From the NCBI GenBank assembly GCA_002699445.1, contig PAAU01000042.1, positions 1 through 40,457 on the forward strand: a stretch of 40,457 nt of DNA, written 5' to 3'. The notes below the pieces were generated by a model that saw only the letters and a list, made by a program, of their open reading frames with translations, ran no database searches and was not told the origin of the DNA. Below are positions 8,560 through 16,379 of this stretch, piece by piece (within the stretch, counting starts at the first letter, position 1; each line of letters begins with the position of its first letter). The position numbers and the translations under genes are program-made. This DNA is from Micrococcales bacterium. Lineage in GTDB: Bacteria > Actinomycetota > Actinomycetes > S36-B12 > GCA-2699445.

Positions 8560-10185
8560 ATGACAACGGAAGCACCTTCCCAAGAAGTGCCTGCAGATGA
8601 CCCCGAAAAGAAAAAGGGCTTTAAATTTCCCACAGCGTTTACGGTGCTGTTCTTCGTGCTCCTCTTGGTCTGGGGACTCACCTTTATCGTTCCGTCTGGG
8701 AGTTACGCCTACGTATCCTGTGAGGGTGAAGAACCGAAACCTATCCCACAAAGTTACGAGCAACTAGAAACTGATTCGTCGCTTTACGAGCGAATCTCGG
8801 ATCTAGTGTTATCGCCGGTCAACGGCCTCTATGGCGTGCAAGAGGGGCAAGAGGTTAATCCCGATCCTTCGGCACAGCTACAAGAAGAAGCGACCAAAGC
8901 CTGTGACGGCGGGGAGGCAGAGGTATATGAGGGTGCCGGTTTAATCTCACCGTATGAGAGTGGTGAGCTCTTTGGTGCCGTAAATGTGTTCTTTTTCGTT
9001 CTGGCAATCGGTGCGTTCATTACAGTGACGATGAACACCGGTGCTTTGGATGCAGGTATCGGAAGACTGACGCATCGGTTCCGATCTCGGGGTCCAACGC
9101 TGATCATCGTTTTGATGTTCGTGTTCTCGCTCGGCGGTACTACCTACGGAATGGCGGAAGAGACTTTAGGTTTCTATGCCTTGATTGTGCCGATATTCGT
9201 AGCGCTGAAATATGACCGAATAGTCGGGGCCACGGTCATCTTGCTAGGGGCGGGTACCGGAACCTTGGCGTCTACTGTGAACCCGTTTGCGACTGGGGTG
9301 GCCTCGGCAGGAGCTAACGTTCCATTGGGTGACGGCATCGTATTGCGTGTACTGATGTACCTGATCTTGGTCCCGATATCGATGTGGTTCGTACTGAGAT
9401 ATGCCAAGAAGGTGAGGAATGACCCCAGTAAATCGCTGATGAAGGCATTGCCTGACGATGAGGGTCTCGCGGCTGATGAGGCTGAACCACCTAGTATGAG
9501 TGGTCGTCAGAAAGCAGTGCTGTGGGTCTTTGGTTTGACTTTCCTGCTCATGATCTTCTCCGTGATTCCTTGGGGCGACTTCAGTGACAGTTTGGTGTCA
9601 ATCACGTTGGATTGGTACTTCCCAGAACTGGCGGCACTGTTCTTGATCATGTCGGTCGTTGTCGGTCTGATCGGAAGGCTTGGCGAGGAAGGGATGGTCG
9701 ACTCAATTGTCGCAGGCATGGGTGATTTCATCGGTGCGGCCTTCATCATCGCCTTCGCCAAGGGCGTGACCGTGATTATGAATAATGCACAAATCACTGA
9801 CACCGTCCTTAGCTCGCTTGAAGGTGCAGTTAGTAACCTATCGGGCGCAGCATTCGGAGTGCTGATGTACATCGTAAATATTCCGCTAGCCCTATTAGTG
9901 CCGTCATCGTCAGCCCATGCCACTCTGGCCATGCCGATTATGGCTCCACTCGGCGATTTTGCGGGAGTCTCTCGGGCTGTGGTTGTGACGGCCTATCAGT
10001 CCGCCAGCGGGCTAGTAAATCTATTTACGCCGACTTCAGCCGTCGTGATGGGCGGTCTTACTTTGGCGAAAGTAGGGTACGACAAGTACATCCGATTCGT
10101 TTGGCCGCTACTGCTCATCCTATTCGTGCTGAGTTGCGTCCTCATCGGCATCGGATCTGTCACGGCAATCGGTGGCAGTGTGTGA
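8560..10185 (+). CDS. YfcC-family carrier, probable arginine/ornithine exchanger
   Basis: A 541-residue polytopic membrane protein of the YfcC/DcuC-like (C4-dicarboxylate anaerobic carrier) superfamily. A charged N-terminus of about 25 residues precedes TM1; about ten to twelve further hydrophobic segments follow. Conserved-looking blocks include FSLGGTTYGMAEETLGFY, GTGTLASTVNPFATGVAS and NLFTPTSAVVMGGL, typical of the family. An insert of about 80 residues with cysteines follows TM1 and is probably extracytoplasmic. The start is placed at MTTEAPSQ because GGAG lies 5 nt upstream. YfcC-like carriers are often found in arginine deiminase clusters and may replace ArcD; divergence from arcA supports this, but the substrate is inferred. 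Confidence 0.85.
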   Translation: MTTEAPSQEVPADDPEKKKGFKFPTAFTVLFFVLLLVWGLTFIVPSGSYAYVSCEGEEPKPIPQSYEQLETDSSLYERISDLVLSPVNGLYGVQEGQEVNPDPSAQLQEEATKACDGGEAEVYEGAGLISPYESGELFGAVNVFFFVLAIGAFITVTMNTGALDAGIGRLTHRFRSRGPTLIIVLMFVFSLGGTTYGMAEETLGFYALIVPIFVALKYDRIVGATVILLGAGTGTLASTVNPFATGVASAGANVPLGDGIVLRVLMYLILVPISMWFVLRYAKKVRNDPSKSLMKALPDDEGLAADEAEPPSMSGRQKAVLWVFGLTFLLMIFSVIPWGDFSDSLVSITLDWYFPELAALFLIMSVVVGLIGRLGEEGMVDSIVAGMGDFIGAAFIIAFAKGVTVIMNNAQITDTVLSSLEGAVSNLSGAAFGVLMYIVNIPLALLVPSSSAHATLAMPIMAPLGDFAGVSRAVVVTAYQSASGLVNLFTPTSAVVMGGLTLAKVGYDKYIRFVWPLLLILFVLSCVLIGIGSVTAIGGSV

Positions 10186-10231
10186 TCGGTTGAGTAGTCG
10201 CAGACAAACAGCGTTGTGTCCCGCCGGGAGA

Positions 10232-10262
10232 GTGGTGGCGCACACCACCTTTGCTGTCTTTA
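10232..10262 (+). terminator. Weak terminator-like hairpin after the YfcC-type carrier gene
   Basis: GTGGTG, loop GCGCA, CACCAC (10232-10248): a perfect 6-bp GC-rich stem followed by the T-rich CTTTGCTGTCTTT. The U-tract is interrupted, so efficiency is doubtful. Confidence 0.4.
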
Positions 10263-10423
10263 GCCGGTGGGTCGTCGATTCCGATGAGGGGATTGCGATG
10301 AGTTTGACCATGACAGTGGGGGTTGCTTTTCGTGAAACCTAGCTTCTCGAAAAATAGAAATCTTGGTCTTTGATTTCAATGAGGAAGGTTGTTCGTCTAG
10401 GATCGGTAGCCTTTGCGATAAAT

Positions 10424-10481
10424 GTCCGATTTGTCTGTTGATATTTGCTAAATAGTTCAAATCAGACAGGGCAAATCCGAC
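10424..10481 (+). other. Large imperfect hairpin upstream of whiB
   Basis: GTCCGATTTGTCTG (10424-10437) can pair with CAGACAGGGCAAATCCGAC (10463-10481) with one mismatch and a 3-nt bulge, leaving a loop of about 25 nt. It ends about 118 nt upstream of the whiB start, with TAGGAT (10398) as a possible -10 box in front, so it would lie in a long whiB leader. It matches no riboswitch class that I know. Confidence 0.45.
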
Positions 10482-10598
10482 CAAAGGGTGAAATCTCTAA
10501 GGCGAAAGTGGATATCCGGCAAAAGTTAGTGACAGGCGCAGTCTGGCGGGGTTTACTACAAGTGAGATCAAGATCGACTACTCAACTCGGAGGCTCAC

Positions 10599-10970
10599 AT
10601 GCCGCAGCAGCCATTGGCTCAGGTTCCCAAAGACGCAACCTGGCAATGGCAAGACAGCGGGGCATGCCGGGAAGCGGATGACACACTCTTCTTCCACCCA
10701 CCCAATGAGCGTGGGCTGGCAAGATTGCGGCGAGACCGAGCAGCCAAGGCTGTTTGTTCGCGGTGCCCAGTTCGCATCGAGTGCGCGGACTACGCGATTA
10801 GGTCGCGTGAACCATATGGCGTGTGGGGGGGCCTCACGGAAGAGGACCGAGAACGAATCTACGCCCGAATCGCTATCGCTGAATATCCACGGCAACGAGG
10901 TGAGGGAGCAGATATGTGCTCCGATGAGATCGCCGCGGCGATCTCGGCTCGCTCACTCGGTATCGCCTGA
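10599..10970 (+). CDS. whiB: WhiB-family iron-sulfur transcriptional regulator (WhiB3-like)
   Basis: A 123-residue regulator of the actinobacterial Wbl family, which binds a 4Fe-4S cluster and the housekeeping sigma factor. The four cluster ligands are Cys23, Cys53, Cys56 and Cys62 (C-X29-C-X2-C-X5-C), followed by the GVWGG turn at 74-78. LFFHPPNERG before the second cysteine and EPYGVWGGLTE resemble WhiB3 more than WhiB1, WhiB2 or WhiB4, but subclass by eye is uncertain. Residues after about 95 form an acidic tail with one further Cys, in place of the Arg-rich tail usual in DNA-binding members. GGAGG lies 5 nt before the ATG. Its last 18 bp overlap the convergent thioredoxin gene. Confidence 0.93.
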   Translation: MPQQPLAQVPKDATWQWQDSGACREADDTLFFHPPNERGLARLRRDRAAKAVCSRCPVRIECADYAIRSREPYGVWGGLTEEDRERIYARIAIAEYPRQRGEGADMCSDEIAAAISARSLGIA

Positions 10971-11333
10971 CGTCTCTGCTTGCTTAGCAATCTCACTGCG
11001 AACAGCGTCCATGTCAACGTCTTGGACTCGAGTGACCAAGTCGCGCAGCGCCGGCTCAGGAAGTGCGCCCGCCTCTGCGTAGAGGACCACGTTGTCGCGA
11101 ATCGCCATGAGCGTGGGTATTGAGGTGATACTGAAGGAACCAGCGATCTGCTGTTCCTCTTCGGTATTGACTTTGCCAAACACCACACCTGGGAACTCCT
11201 CGCTCACCTTCTCAAAAACGGGTGAGAAAGTCTTGCAAGGACCGCACCACTCGGCCCAGAAATCAATGAGAACAATGTCGTTGTCCTCGATCGTCTTAGT
11301 GAAGGTGTCTTCGCCAAGTTCAACGGTTGCCAT
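10953..11333 (-). CDS. trxA: Thioredoxin
   Basis: A 126-residue cytoplasmic thioredoxin. The active site is WCGPC with Cys30 and Cys33; the cis-proline motif SIPTL follows. A C-terminal extension of about 15 residues beyond the classical fold (ending SGDTE) is present. The start is set at MATVELGEDTF, with GGAG about 7 nt upstream; the longer open frame to 11447 adds unrelated residues. The 3' end overlaps whiB by 18 bp on the opposite strand. Because Wbl proteins are redox-active, this tail-to-tail link is suggestive, but it may simply reflect compaction. Confidence 0.94.
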   Translation of the reverse strand: MATVELGEDTFTKTIEDNDIVLIDFWAEWCGPCKTFSPVFEKVSEEFPGVVFGKVNTEEEQQIAGSFSITSIPTLMAIRDNVVLYAEAGALPEPALRDLVTRVQDVDMDAVRSEIAKQAETSGDTE

Positions 11334-11444
11334 GTCATTCTCCAGCCTTAGTTGCCTGTGAGTTCTTCTTGCCCACGAGCCTAACGACGTAAACGTCACG
11401 AAGGGGAACTCCATTCCCGACGGGCTGAAGTCTCGCCAACCCGT

Positions 11445-11450
11445 CACAAT
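11445..11450 (+). promoter_or_regulatory. Possible -10 element of the yqgE-like gene
   Basis: CACAAT followed by 6 nt and the ATG at 11457. It keeps the A at position 2 and T at position 6 of the TAnnnT pattern but starts with C. Confidence 0.4.
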
Positions 11451-11456
11451 AAGTAG

Positions 11457-12032
11457 ATGGATGGACTAGGACTCGATCGACTGCGGCGGCCACGTCCCCG
11501 AATCCCACGCCCCGGCGATTTCCTGGTTGCATCGCCTTCCTTGCAAGATCCCAACTTCCGCAGAACCTTGATCTACATGCTGCAGCATGATGAGGAGGGA
11601 AGCGCTGGGGTTGTGGTCAATCGATCAAGTGATATTTCCAGCCTTGATCTTGACATTCCCGGCTGGGCCCTGGCTGCGCGGGTTCGCGACGGTGGACCTG
11701 TCGCTACGAACTCAATACTGGCCTTGGCGGAGGACCCTGATGTGGTGCGACTTCCTGACGAGTTAGGTGGTCCGGGAGTCAGACTGGTGGATTTAGAAAA
11801 GGATGACGAACCGGATTCCAGCGAACGACTCCAGATATTCGTTGGTTATGCAGGATGGGGTGCCGGGCAGCTGGTATCGGAAATCTCCCGGGATGATTGG
11901 CATGTGGTTACAGGTCAACCACATGATCTATTCTCGCCGGAACCCGAGGTGTTGTGGTCACAGGTCCTACGACGACAACCGGATCCGACTCGGCTCTGGA
12001 GCACTCTGCCAGAGTTGCCAGCCACAAACTAG
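11457..12032 (+). CDS. YqgE/AlgH family protein (UPF0301)
   Basis: A 191-residue cytoplasmic protein of the YqgE/AlgH family. Signatures: PGDFLVASPSLQDPNFRRTLIYMLQHDEEGSAGVVVNRS near the N-terminus (cited here only as a block at residues 19-57), the DGGPV turn, then FVGYAGWGAGQL, which is close to the family's conserved GYAGWGPGQLE. The biochemical role is not established; early links to alginate regulation do not apply here. It has no Shine-Dalgarno site but a leaderless-type -10 box. The divergent trxA start is 123 bp away. Confidence 0.92.
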   Translation: MDGLGLDRLRRPRPRIPRPGDFLVASPSLQDPNFRRTLIYMLQHDEEGSAGVVVNRSSDISSLDLDIPGWALAARVRDGGPVATNSILALAEDPDVVRLPDELGGPGVRLVDLEKDDEPDSSERLQIFVGYAGWGAGQLVSEISRDDWHVVTGQPHDLFSPEPEVLWSQVLRRQPDPTRLWSTLPELPATN

Positions 12033-12067
12033 GTACGGCAATAGGGGCAGAATGACCGGTTATTGCA

Positions 12068-12073
12068 TATGGT
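12068..12073 (+). promoter_or_regulatory. -10 element of the DUF3039 gene (leaderless type)
   Basis: TATGGT, then 6 nt, then the ATG at 12080. The GGAG at 12074-12077 is too close to the start codon to be an ordinary ribosome site. Confidence 0.55.
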
Positions 12074-12079
12074 GGAGTA

Positions 12080-12349
12080 ATGAGCGACACCCCATTGGAA
12101 TCACCGGACCTCGGCGACACCCTTGTGGCCGACCCGGAAACACATGCCACAGACAGTGGCGACCACGAGCGTTTTTCTCACTATGTGCCTAAAGACAAAA
12201 TCGTTGAGTCCGCTGTAACCGGTGAGCCAGTACGCGCGCTATGCGGGAAAGTATGGACCCCCACTCGGGACCCATCTCGCTATCCAGTCTGTCCAGATTG
12301 CAAGCGCATTTTTGAAGGTCTGCCGCCCGGTGGCGAAGGAGATAGCTGA
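12080..12349 (+). CDS. DUF3039 domain protein
   Basis: An 89-residue actinobacterial protein. The block DHERFSHYVPKDKI followed by ESAVTGEPVRALCGKVW and RYPVCPDCKRIFEGL is diagnostic of DUF3039. Cys in ALCGK plus the CPDC pair and a His suggest a small zinc-ribbon-like metal site. Function is unknown; the gene is widespread in Actinobacteria, often beside yqgE-like or helicase genes. It follows the yqgE-like gene by 47 bp but appears to have its own promoter. Confidence 0.9.
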   Translation: MSDTPLESPDLGDTLVADPETHATDSGDHERFSHYVPKDKIVESAVTGEPVRALCGKVWTPTRDPSRYPVCPDCKRIFEGLPPGGEGDS

Positions 12350-12441
12350 GTCGCAGTGGCGGTAAGAGCAGTTGTGGGACATAGTCGAGTCATAGTGATC
12401 AAATATCGGAACCGAGGGGAGAAGGAAGATGGGGGGTGAAC

Positions 12442-13086
12442 ATGCCTGCTGAAACAAGTCAGACGCTAGACCGCGGCCTGCAAGTGCTAGAGGTGCTAGC
12501 TGACCATCCCGAGGGGCTAACTGTTACCCAATTGGCGCGTGAGTTAGATGTCAGCCGGACGATTGTCTATCGCCTGGTTGTCACATTGGAACAACACGGC
12601 TTATTGCGTCGCGGCAGCGGGAATCGATGTCGCCTGGGTCTTACTGCGCTAACTCTTGCTCGCCACGTGCAGGGTATGGTGCGTGACGCCGCGGTCCCCG
12701 CTCTTCGCAGGCTTTCCGAGCAGTTCAGTGCGACTGCCCACCTCACCCTTGTCGACGGTGCCGACGCGGTAGTGGTTGCCGTTGTGGAACCTGCCCGTCA
12801 GGAGCAGCCCAGCACTCTGCGAGCTGGTAATCGAGCCCCACTGGATCGTGGTGTGGCGGGTAGAGCCGCACTAGCTACTCGGGCTGAAGGACGACCACTT
12901 GACGCGGGCTGGGTAATCTCCGGTGGCGATCCTGCCCACGGAGGTTATGCGGTGGCTGCGCCTGTCCTGGGAGTACCTGGGGTCGAAGCGTCGGTAGGGG
13001 TCGTTTCAATGGCCGAGCTGGATACAGCTTTGGTTGGCCCGAAGCTGGTGGGTGCCGCGGCCGAAATAGCGAGAGCGTTGCACTAG
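12442..13086 (+). CDS. IclR-type transcriptional regulator
   Basis: A 214-residue DNA-binding regulator. Residues about 5-65 form the IclR winged helix-turn-helix (TLDRGLQVLEVLADHPEG, then LTVTQLARELDVSRTIVYRL). The remainder is a shortened IclR effector-binding domain with VDGADAVVVAVVEP and GVAGRAAL. The effector is unknown and no target operon is obvious; the regulator stands alone between DUF3039 and dacB. I chose the ATG after GGGGGG (12431-12436); an in-frame GTG at 12436 would add two residues. Its stop shares CTAG with the dacB stop, a 4-bp tail-to-tail overlap. Confidence 0.88.
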   Translation: MPAETSQTLDRGLQVLEVLADHPEGLTVTQLARELDVSRTIVYRLVVTLEQHGLLRRGSGNRCRLGLTALTLARHVQGMVRDAAVPALRRLSEQFSATAHLTLVDGADAVVVAVVEPARQEQPSTLRAGNRAPLDRGVAGRAALATRAEGRPLDAGWVISGGDPAHGGYAVAAPVLGVPGVEASVGVVSMAELDTALVGPKLVGAAAEIARALH

Positions 13087-14564
13087 CGACACCCAGCGAT
13101 AGCAGCCCCCATAGCGTCAATCCAGTAGCGAGCGGTCGAGGTGTAGCTGCGGTAGTCGTTAATCAAGATTGAGAAAACTCGCGGTCGGCCGTCCTTACCG
13201 GCGGCGACTCCGGAGAGGGTCACCACCGATCGCAGAGTCCCTGTCTTGGCCGAGACTCGATCCCGAGCGCATTTAGTCTTCTTTGAGCCGAAGCGAGAGC
13301 TAAGGGTCCCGCTTACCCCGGCGCGGGGCATAGCGAAAATCGCGGTCGAGAGATCGGGACGGCTGGGGTCCATCATTGCTCGGTTGATGGCAGCGGATGT
13401 CCTGGCTGACATTTTGTTCTGCCGTGAAAGCCCGCTGCCATCAACGATTCGTGTGTTGCGAAGCGGTACTCGCAATGATTTCAACTCTGCAGTGACTGCA
13501 GCGGCCGCGCCCTCGGCGGAAGTGGAGGCTCCGCGTGCTGAGGCGACATGGCGAATAAGGTTTTCGGCAATCGAGTTGTCTGAAGACGGCATCATGGCAG
13601 TGACTGCGTCGGCCACGGTGTGATCGTCAAACTGTGCGATAAGGGTAGGAGCGATGGGCACTGGCGGAGCGACTGGGCTTGGGACGGTGGTTGGATCCAC
13701 AGCTGGGCTGGCCGCCGGGTCGGGGTTCACAGGTTCCGCAGTTGGGGGAGTGGGTGCGGGTATAGCTGCAGGGTCGGGGACCGTACCTGGGGCAGCCTCG
13801 TATTCTCCGGCTCCTACCCGGATGACACCACGCCTCACAGCAAGGTTCTCGTCCTCGCGTAGGGCCTTTCTAAAGTAGGTAGCCGCATCCTTGGCGCCAT
13901 CGTTTGTGCTGATCCAGCGGCGAGTCAATCCAAACGGTCTTTTTGCGTAGGACGGATAGTAGTTGGACAGCCAGCCCGCAGGGCTCGTGGGCCATTCGAA
14001 CAAGGAATCATCGAACTGGATTCGTAACTTGCCGGTGGGTTCGCCGTATTCGCGCACTGCCAATGCAGTTCGGCTTGCTAACTCTCTGATGTCAGCAGAC
14101 TCCAATAGCGGATCGCCGCTACCAACGAGGGTCAAGGTATTTCCGGATCGAATGACTTTTGTAGCGAACTGGTGGTAGGCGCCTCTCGCCGACAGTACTG
14201 CAAGCGCCGTCGCCGACTTCATAACTGAAGCGGGGGTCTGAGCGTTCCTAGCCCGGCGGCTGAATACTCGCTTACCCGTTTCTAAATCAGCTACGAATAC
14301 GGAGACGTCGCGCCCCAGATCTCGCTTTCGAGAGCGCTTCTTCATCCGCTTTCGCATTTTCGCCAGATACCGCGCCGTAGAAACCTTGGCGGGTGACTGC
14401 AAGTTCGCGGGCAGGGCAGTCTTAACCCCGGCCGGCCACACTGGCACCTTGGCCTCCGCTGCCGGTGGTGCAATCAGCAAAGTAGCGGACAGCGCAGCGC
14501 CCGTACCCGCTAATGCTGCCATTCGTCGCGCTCTGACAAATATTGACGTCGTATCTCCCAACAC
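13083..14564 (-). CDS. dacB: D-alanyl-D-alanine carboxypeptidase/endopeptidase (PBP4, peptidase S13)
   Basis: An exported class C penicillin-binding protein of 493 residues that trims peptidoglycan stem peptides. A signal peptide ends near residue 39 (hydrophobic run, then AEA-K). The catalytic motifs are SVMK at 113-116, SDN at 328-330 and KTG at 440-442, with DGSGLSR at 375-381. Two unusual parts are a strongly basic patch at 68-82 (KMRKRMKKRSRKR) and a proline/alanine-rich linker at about 259-306 inserted between domains. The GTG start at 14564 is supported by TACAGT exactly 6 nt upstream; an alternative ATG lies 14 codons inward. It is divergent from the GH18 gene and convergent with the IclR gene. 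Confidence 0.94.
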   Translation of the reverse strand: MLGDTTSIFVRARRMAALAGTGAALSATLLIAPPAAEAKVPVWPAGVKTALPANLQSPAKVSTARYLAKMRKRMKKRSRKRDLGRDVSVFVADLETGKRVFSRRARNAQTPASVMKSATALAVLSARGAYHQFATKVIRSGNTLTLVGSGDPLLESADIRELASRTALAVREYGEPTGKLRIQFDDSLFEWPTSPAGWLSNYYPSYAKRPFGLTRRWISTNDGAKDAATYFRKALREDENLAVRRGVIRVGAGEYEAAPGTVPDPAAIPAPTPPTAEPVNPDPAASPAVDPTTVPSPVAPPVPIAPTLIAQFDDHTVADAVTAMMPSSDNSIAENLIRHVASARGASTSAEGAAAAVTAELKSLRVPLRNTRIVDGSGLSRQNKMSARTSAAINRAMMDPSRPDLSTAIFAMPRAGVSGTLSSRFGSKKTKCARDRVSAKTGTLRSVVTLSGVAAGKDGRPRVFSILINDYRSYTSTARYWIDAMGAAIAGCR

Positions 14565-14570
14565 GCGGCG

Positions 14571-14576
14571 ACTGTA
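14571..14576 (-). promoter_or_regulatory. -10 element of dacB (leaderless type)
   Basis: TACAGT on the minus strand, then 6 nt, then the GTG at 14564. This favours the GTG over the internal ATG as the dacB start. Confidence 0.6.
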
Positions 14577-14665
14577 CTTCGCTTCTCCTATTTCTTGGTA
14601 AATGTCGCGCGACTCGAACGTTTATCGGAGAGTTGAGTAACTCGCCACACGGGTGGAACTTTTTG

Positions 14666-14715
14666 GGATCGCAAAGCCTCATACTTGAGTCAGCGGTAGG
14701 TTCGTGGATCGCAAA
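14666..14715. repeat. Two direct 10-bp repeats 40 bp apart upstream of the GH18 gene
   Basis: GGATCGCAAA occurs at 14666-14675 and again at 14706-14715, about four helical turns apart, between the divergent dacB and GH18 genes. It could be a pair of operator half-sites controlling wall-hydrolase expression. TAGGTT at 14696-14701 is a possible -10 box between them. Confidence 0.4.
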
Positions 14716-14785
14716 TAGATCCCGATAGGAAAAACCTCGACTTGAAGCGGTGCTAAAGATCGCTTCGGTTGAGTGGGAGGACGTT

Positions 14786-16369
14786 GTGTCGGTGCGTAAG
14801 ACAAAAGCACACGGATTGCTCTGGGTGATTTTGGGTGCATTAATCGCTGGATTGATGTTGCCTCAGGTCGCTACGGCGGCGGATCGGTCGAGGTCCGTGA
14901 GTGGTTGGTTCGGATACTGGCATGATGCGGCCAAAATGATTGATGTGGCGCAAAACAGCGGTGGTGTCTTGGGAGAGGTGAATATCTTCTGGTGGCACTG
15001 GGCAGGAACGGAGCGTCCAATCTGCACAACCGCGAGCGGTCGTTGCCAGTCCGATACCGCTACCCCTTGGACTAACGCAAAGTTTGATGCTGCTCGGAAA
15101 GGGTTACAGGATCAAGGAATTCTGGTTTTTGCCACTCACACTGATCTGGACTCGAGTCGGCGTCGTGAGTTGTCCGATTACCTTGCCAAGGGATCACGGC
15201 GGCAAGCGTTCGCTGAGCAGTTGACGGACTGGGTCGTCAAGGCTGGTGTGGATGGAATCGATCTTGATTGGGAGAACTTCGCCTTTAATGATGGATCCGA
15301 GACATGGAATCGAACTCGCCCCCGCCTCAATGACATGATTCAGCGGCTCGGGGCGTCGCTTCGAGCTCAGGGGAAACTGCTGTCCATTACAGTGCCGGGT
15401 GGATATCAGCCGTTTAACGCCGATGGGACCCCTAATCCAGGCGGTGGCTATAACGTTTTCGATTGGCCGACATTGGCGGCGAACGTGGATCGGTTGCGGT
15501 TGATGACTTACGACTACTCGTGGTCACGTCCAGGACCTATTGGCCCGCATCCTTGGGTTCGCGAAGTAGCCCGAAGCGCCGTTGCCCAAGTTGGAGCCGC
15601 GCAAAAAGGAAAGATCTACGTCGGACTGCATCAGTACGGCAAGGCTTGGTATCAGCGCGACGCGCAAGATGATGTCGTCACGGTTGGAAACTGTCCCAAC
15701 AAGTGGACTCCAAATGATCGAGACGCGACGGCGCTCACCCCCACCCGAGCGCGAGAGGTCGCGGCGGCTTATGGGATAGAGCCTCGCTTTGATGCAACTC
15801 AGCGGGAATACACATTTGATTACGCGAAGAGTCAGGCCGGATCATACGTCGATAGCAACGGTAATCGTCGAAATAAGACCTGCAAGGTGCGCAAGCAAGT
15901 GTGGTTTGGCGGTGAAGGGACTGCGGCCAGCAGAACCGAGATCGTGCAAGAGTTTGGCATCGGGGGCGTTGCGACCTGGGAGTTGACATCCGTCGAGGGA
16001 AATTTCTTCCAGGCACTTGCTCCGTTGGCCAATGGTAATCCAGTGCCGCAGGCACCCCCAGCTGCCGAGGCGGAGAAGTCATTCACTCTGAAAGCCAAGA
16101 CGAATAAGAAACGTCCCGCTGCTGGGGGAAAGATGCTTATAAAGGGGAAGCTGCGTCCCAAGGAAGAGGGCACGACGGTCAAACGTCAGCTAAGGATCAA
16201 GGGGAAGTGGCGGACAAAAGAAAAAGCCACAACCTCCGCAAAAGGTCGGGTCAAGTTCCGGATTTCGCTTCCCAGTCAGCCTCGAAAGTACAAATTCCGG
16301 TTGAAGAGCAAGCGGACGAGCAATCATGGCAAACTACTAAGCCCGGTGATGCGAGTGCGCTCTCGCTAG
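14786..16369 (+). CDS. Secreted glycoside hydrolase family 18 protein
   Basis: A 527-residue exported GH18 enzyme acting on chitin- or peptidoglycan-type GlcNAc polymers. The signal peptide is residues 1-32. The catalytic motif DGIDLDWE lies at 156-163 with Glu163 as proton donor; LMTYDYSW and a later GVATWEL match the barrel strands that bind sugar. After the barrel, residues about 428-527 form a very basic beta-type module, repeating patterns such as KGKLRPKEEG and KGKWRTKEKA. The GTG start is preceded by GGGAGG at 5 nt; a GTG 12 codons earlier has no such site. It is divergent from dacB, which hints at a cell-wall target. A chitinase for nutrition is equally possible. Confidence 0.88.
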   Translation: MSVRKTKAHGLLWVILGALIAGLMLPQVATAADRSRSVSGWFGYWHDAAKMIDVAQNSGGVLGEVNIFWWHWAGTERPICTTASGRCQSDTATPWTNAKFDAARKGLQDQGILVFATHTDLDSSRRRELSDYLAKGSRRQAFAEQLTDWVVKAGVDGIDLDWENFAFNDGSETWNRTRPRLNDMIQRLGASLRAQGKLLSITVPGGYQPFNADGTPNPGGGYNVFDWPTLAANVDRLRLMTYDYSWSRPGPIGPHPWVREVARSAVAQVGAAQKGKIYVGLHQYGKAWYQRDAQDDVVTVGNCPNKWTPNDRDATALTPTRAREVAAAYGIEPRFDATQREYTFDYAKSQAGSYVDSNGNRRNKTCKVRKQVWFGGEGTAASRTEIVQEFGIGGVATWELTSVEGNFFQALAPLANGNPVPQAPPAAEAEKSFTLKAKTNKKRPAAGGKMLIKGKLRPKEEGTTVKRQLRIKGKWRTKEKATTSAKGRVKFRISLPSQPRKYKFRLKSKRTSNHGKLLSPVMRVRSR

Positions 16370-16379
16370 TTGGAGAAAT

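Larger units (their letters stand above)
10189..10586. repeat. Perfect 12-bp inverted repeat bounding a 398-bp non-coding segment
   Basis: GTTGAGTAGTCG at 10189-10200 and its exact reverse complement CGACTACTCAAC at 10575-10586 enclose almost all DNA between the YfcC-type gene and whiB. The three bases directly outside each arm are TCG (10186-10188 and 10587-10589), like a 3-bp target duplication. The segment has no convincing ORF. It looks like a MITE-type element, but the arms could instead pair in a read-through RNA and mask the whiB ribosome site (10589-10593), which touches the right arm. Apart from the features listed inside it, I see nothing coding in 10186-10598. Confidence 0.5.

Noticed and set aside
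10424-10598. Known riboswitch or whiB7-type uORF attenuator before whiB
   Set aside because: I found no consensus core of c-di-AMP, cobalamin or SAM classes and no convincing uORF followed by a terminator.
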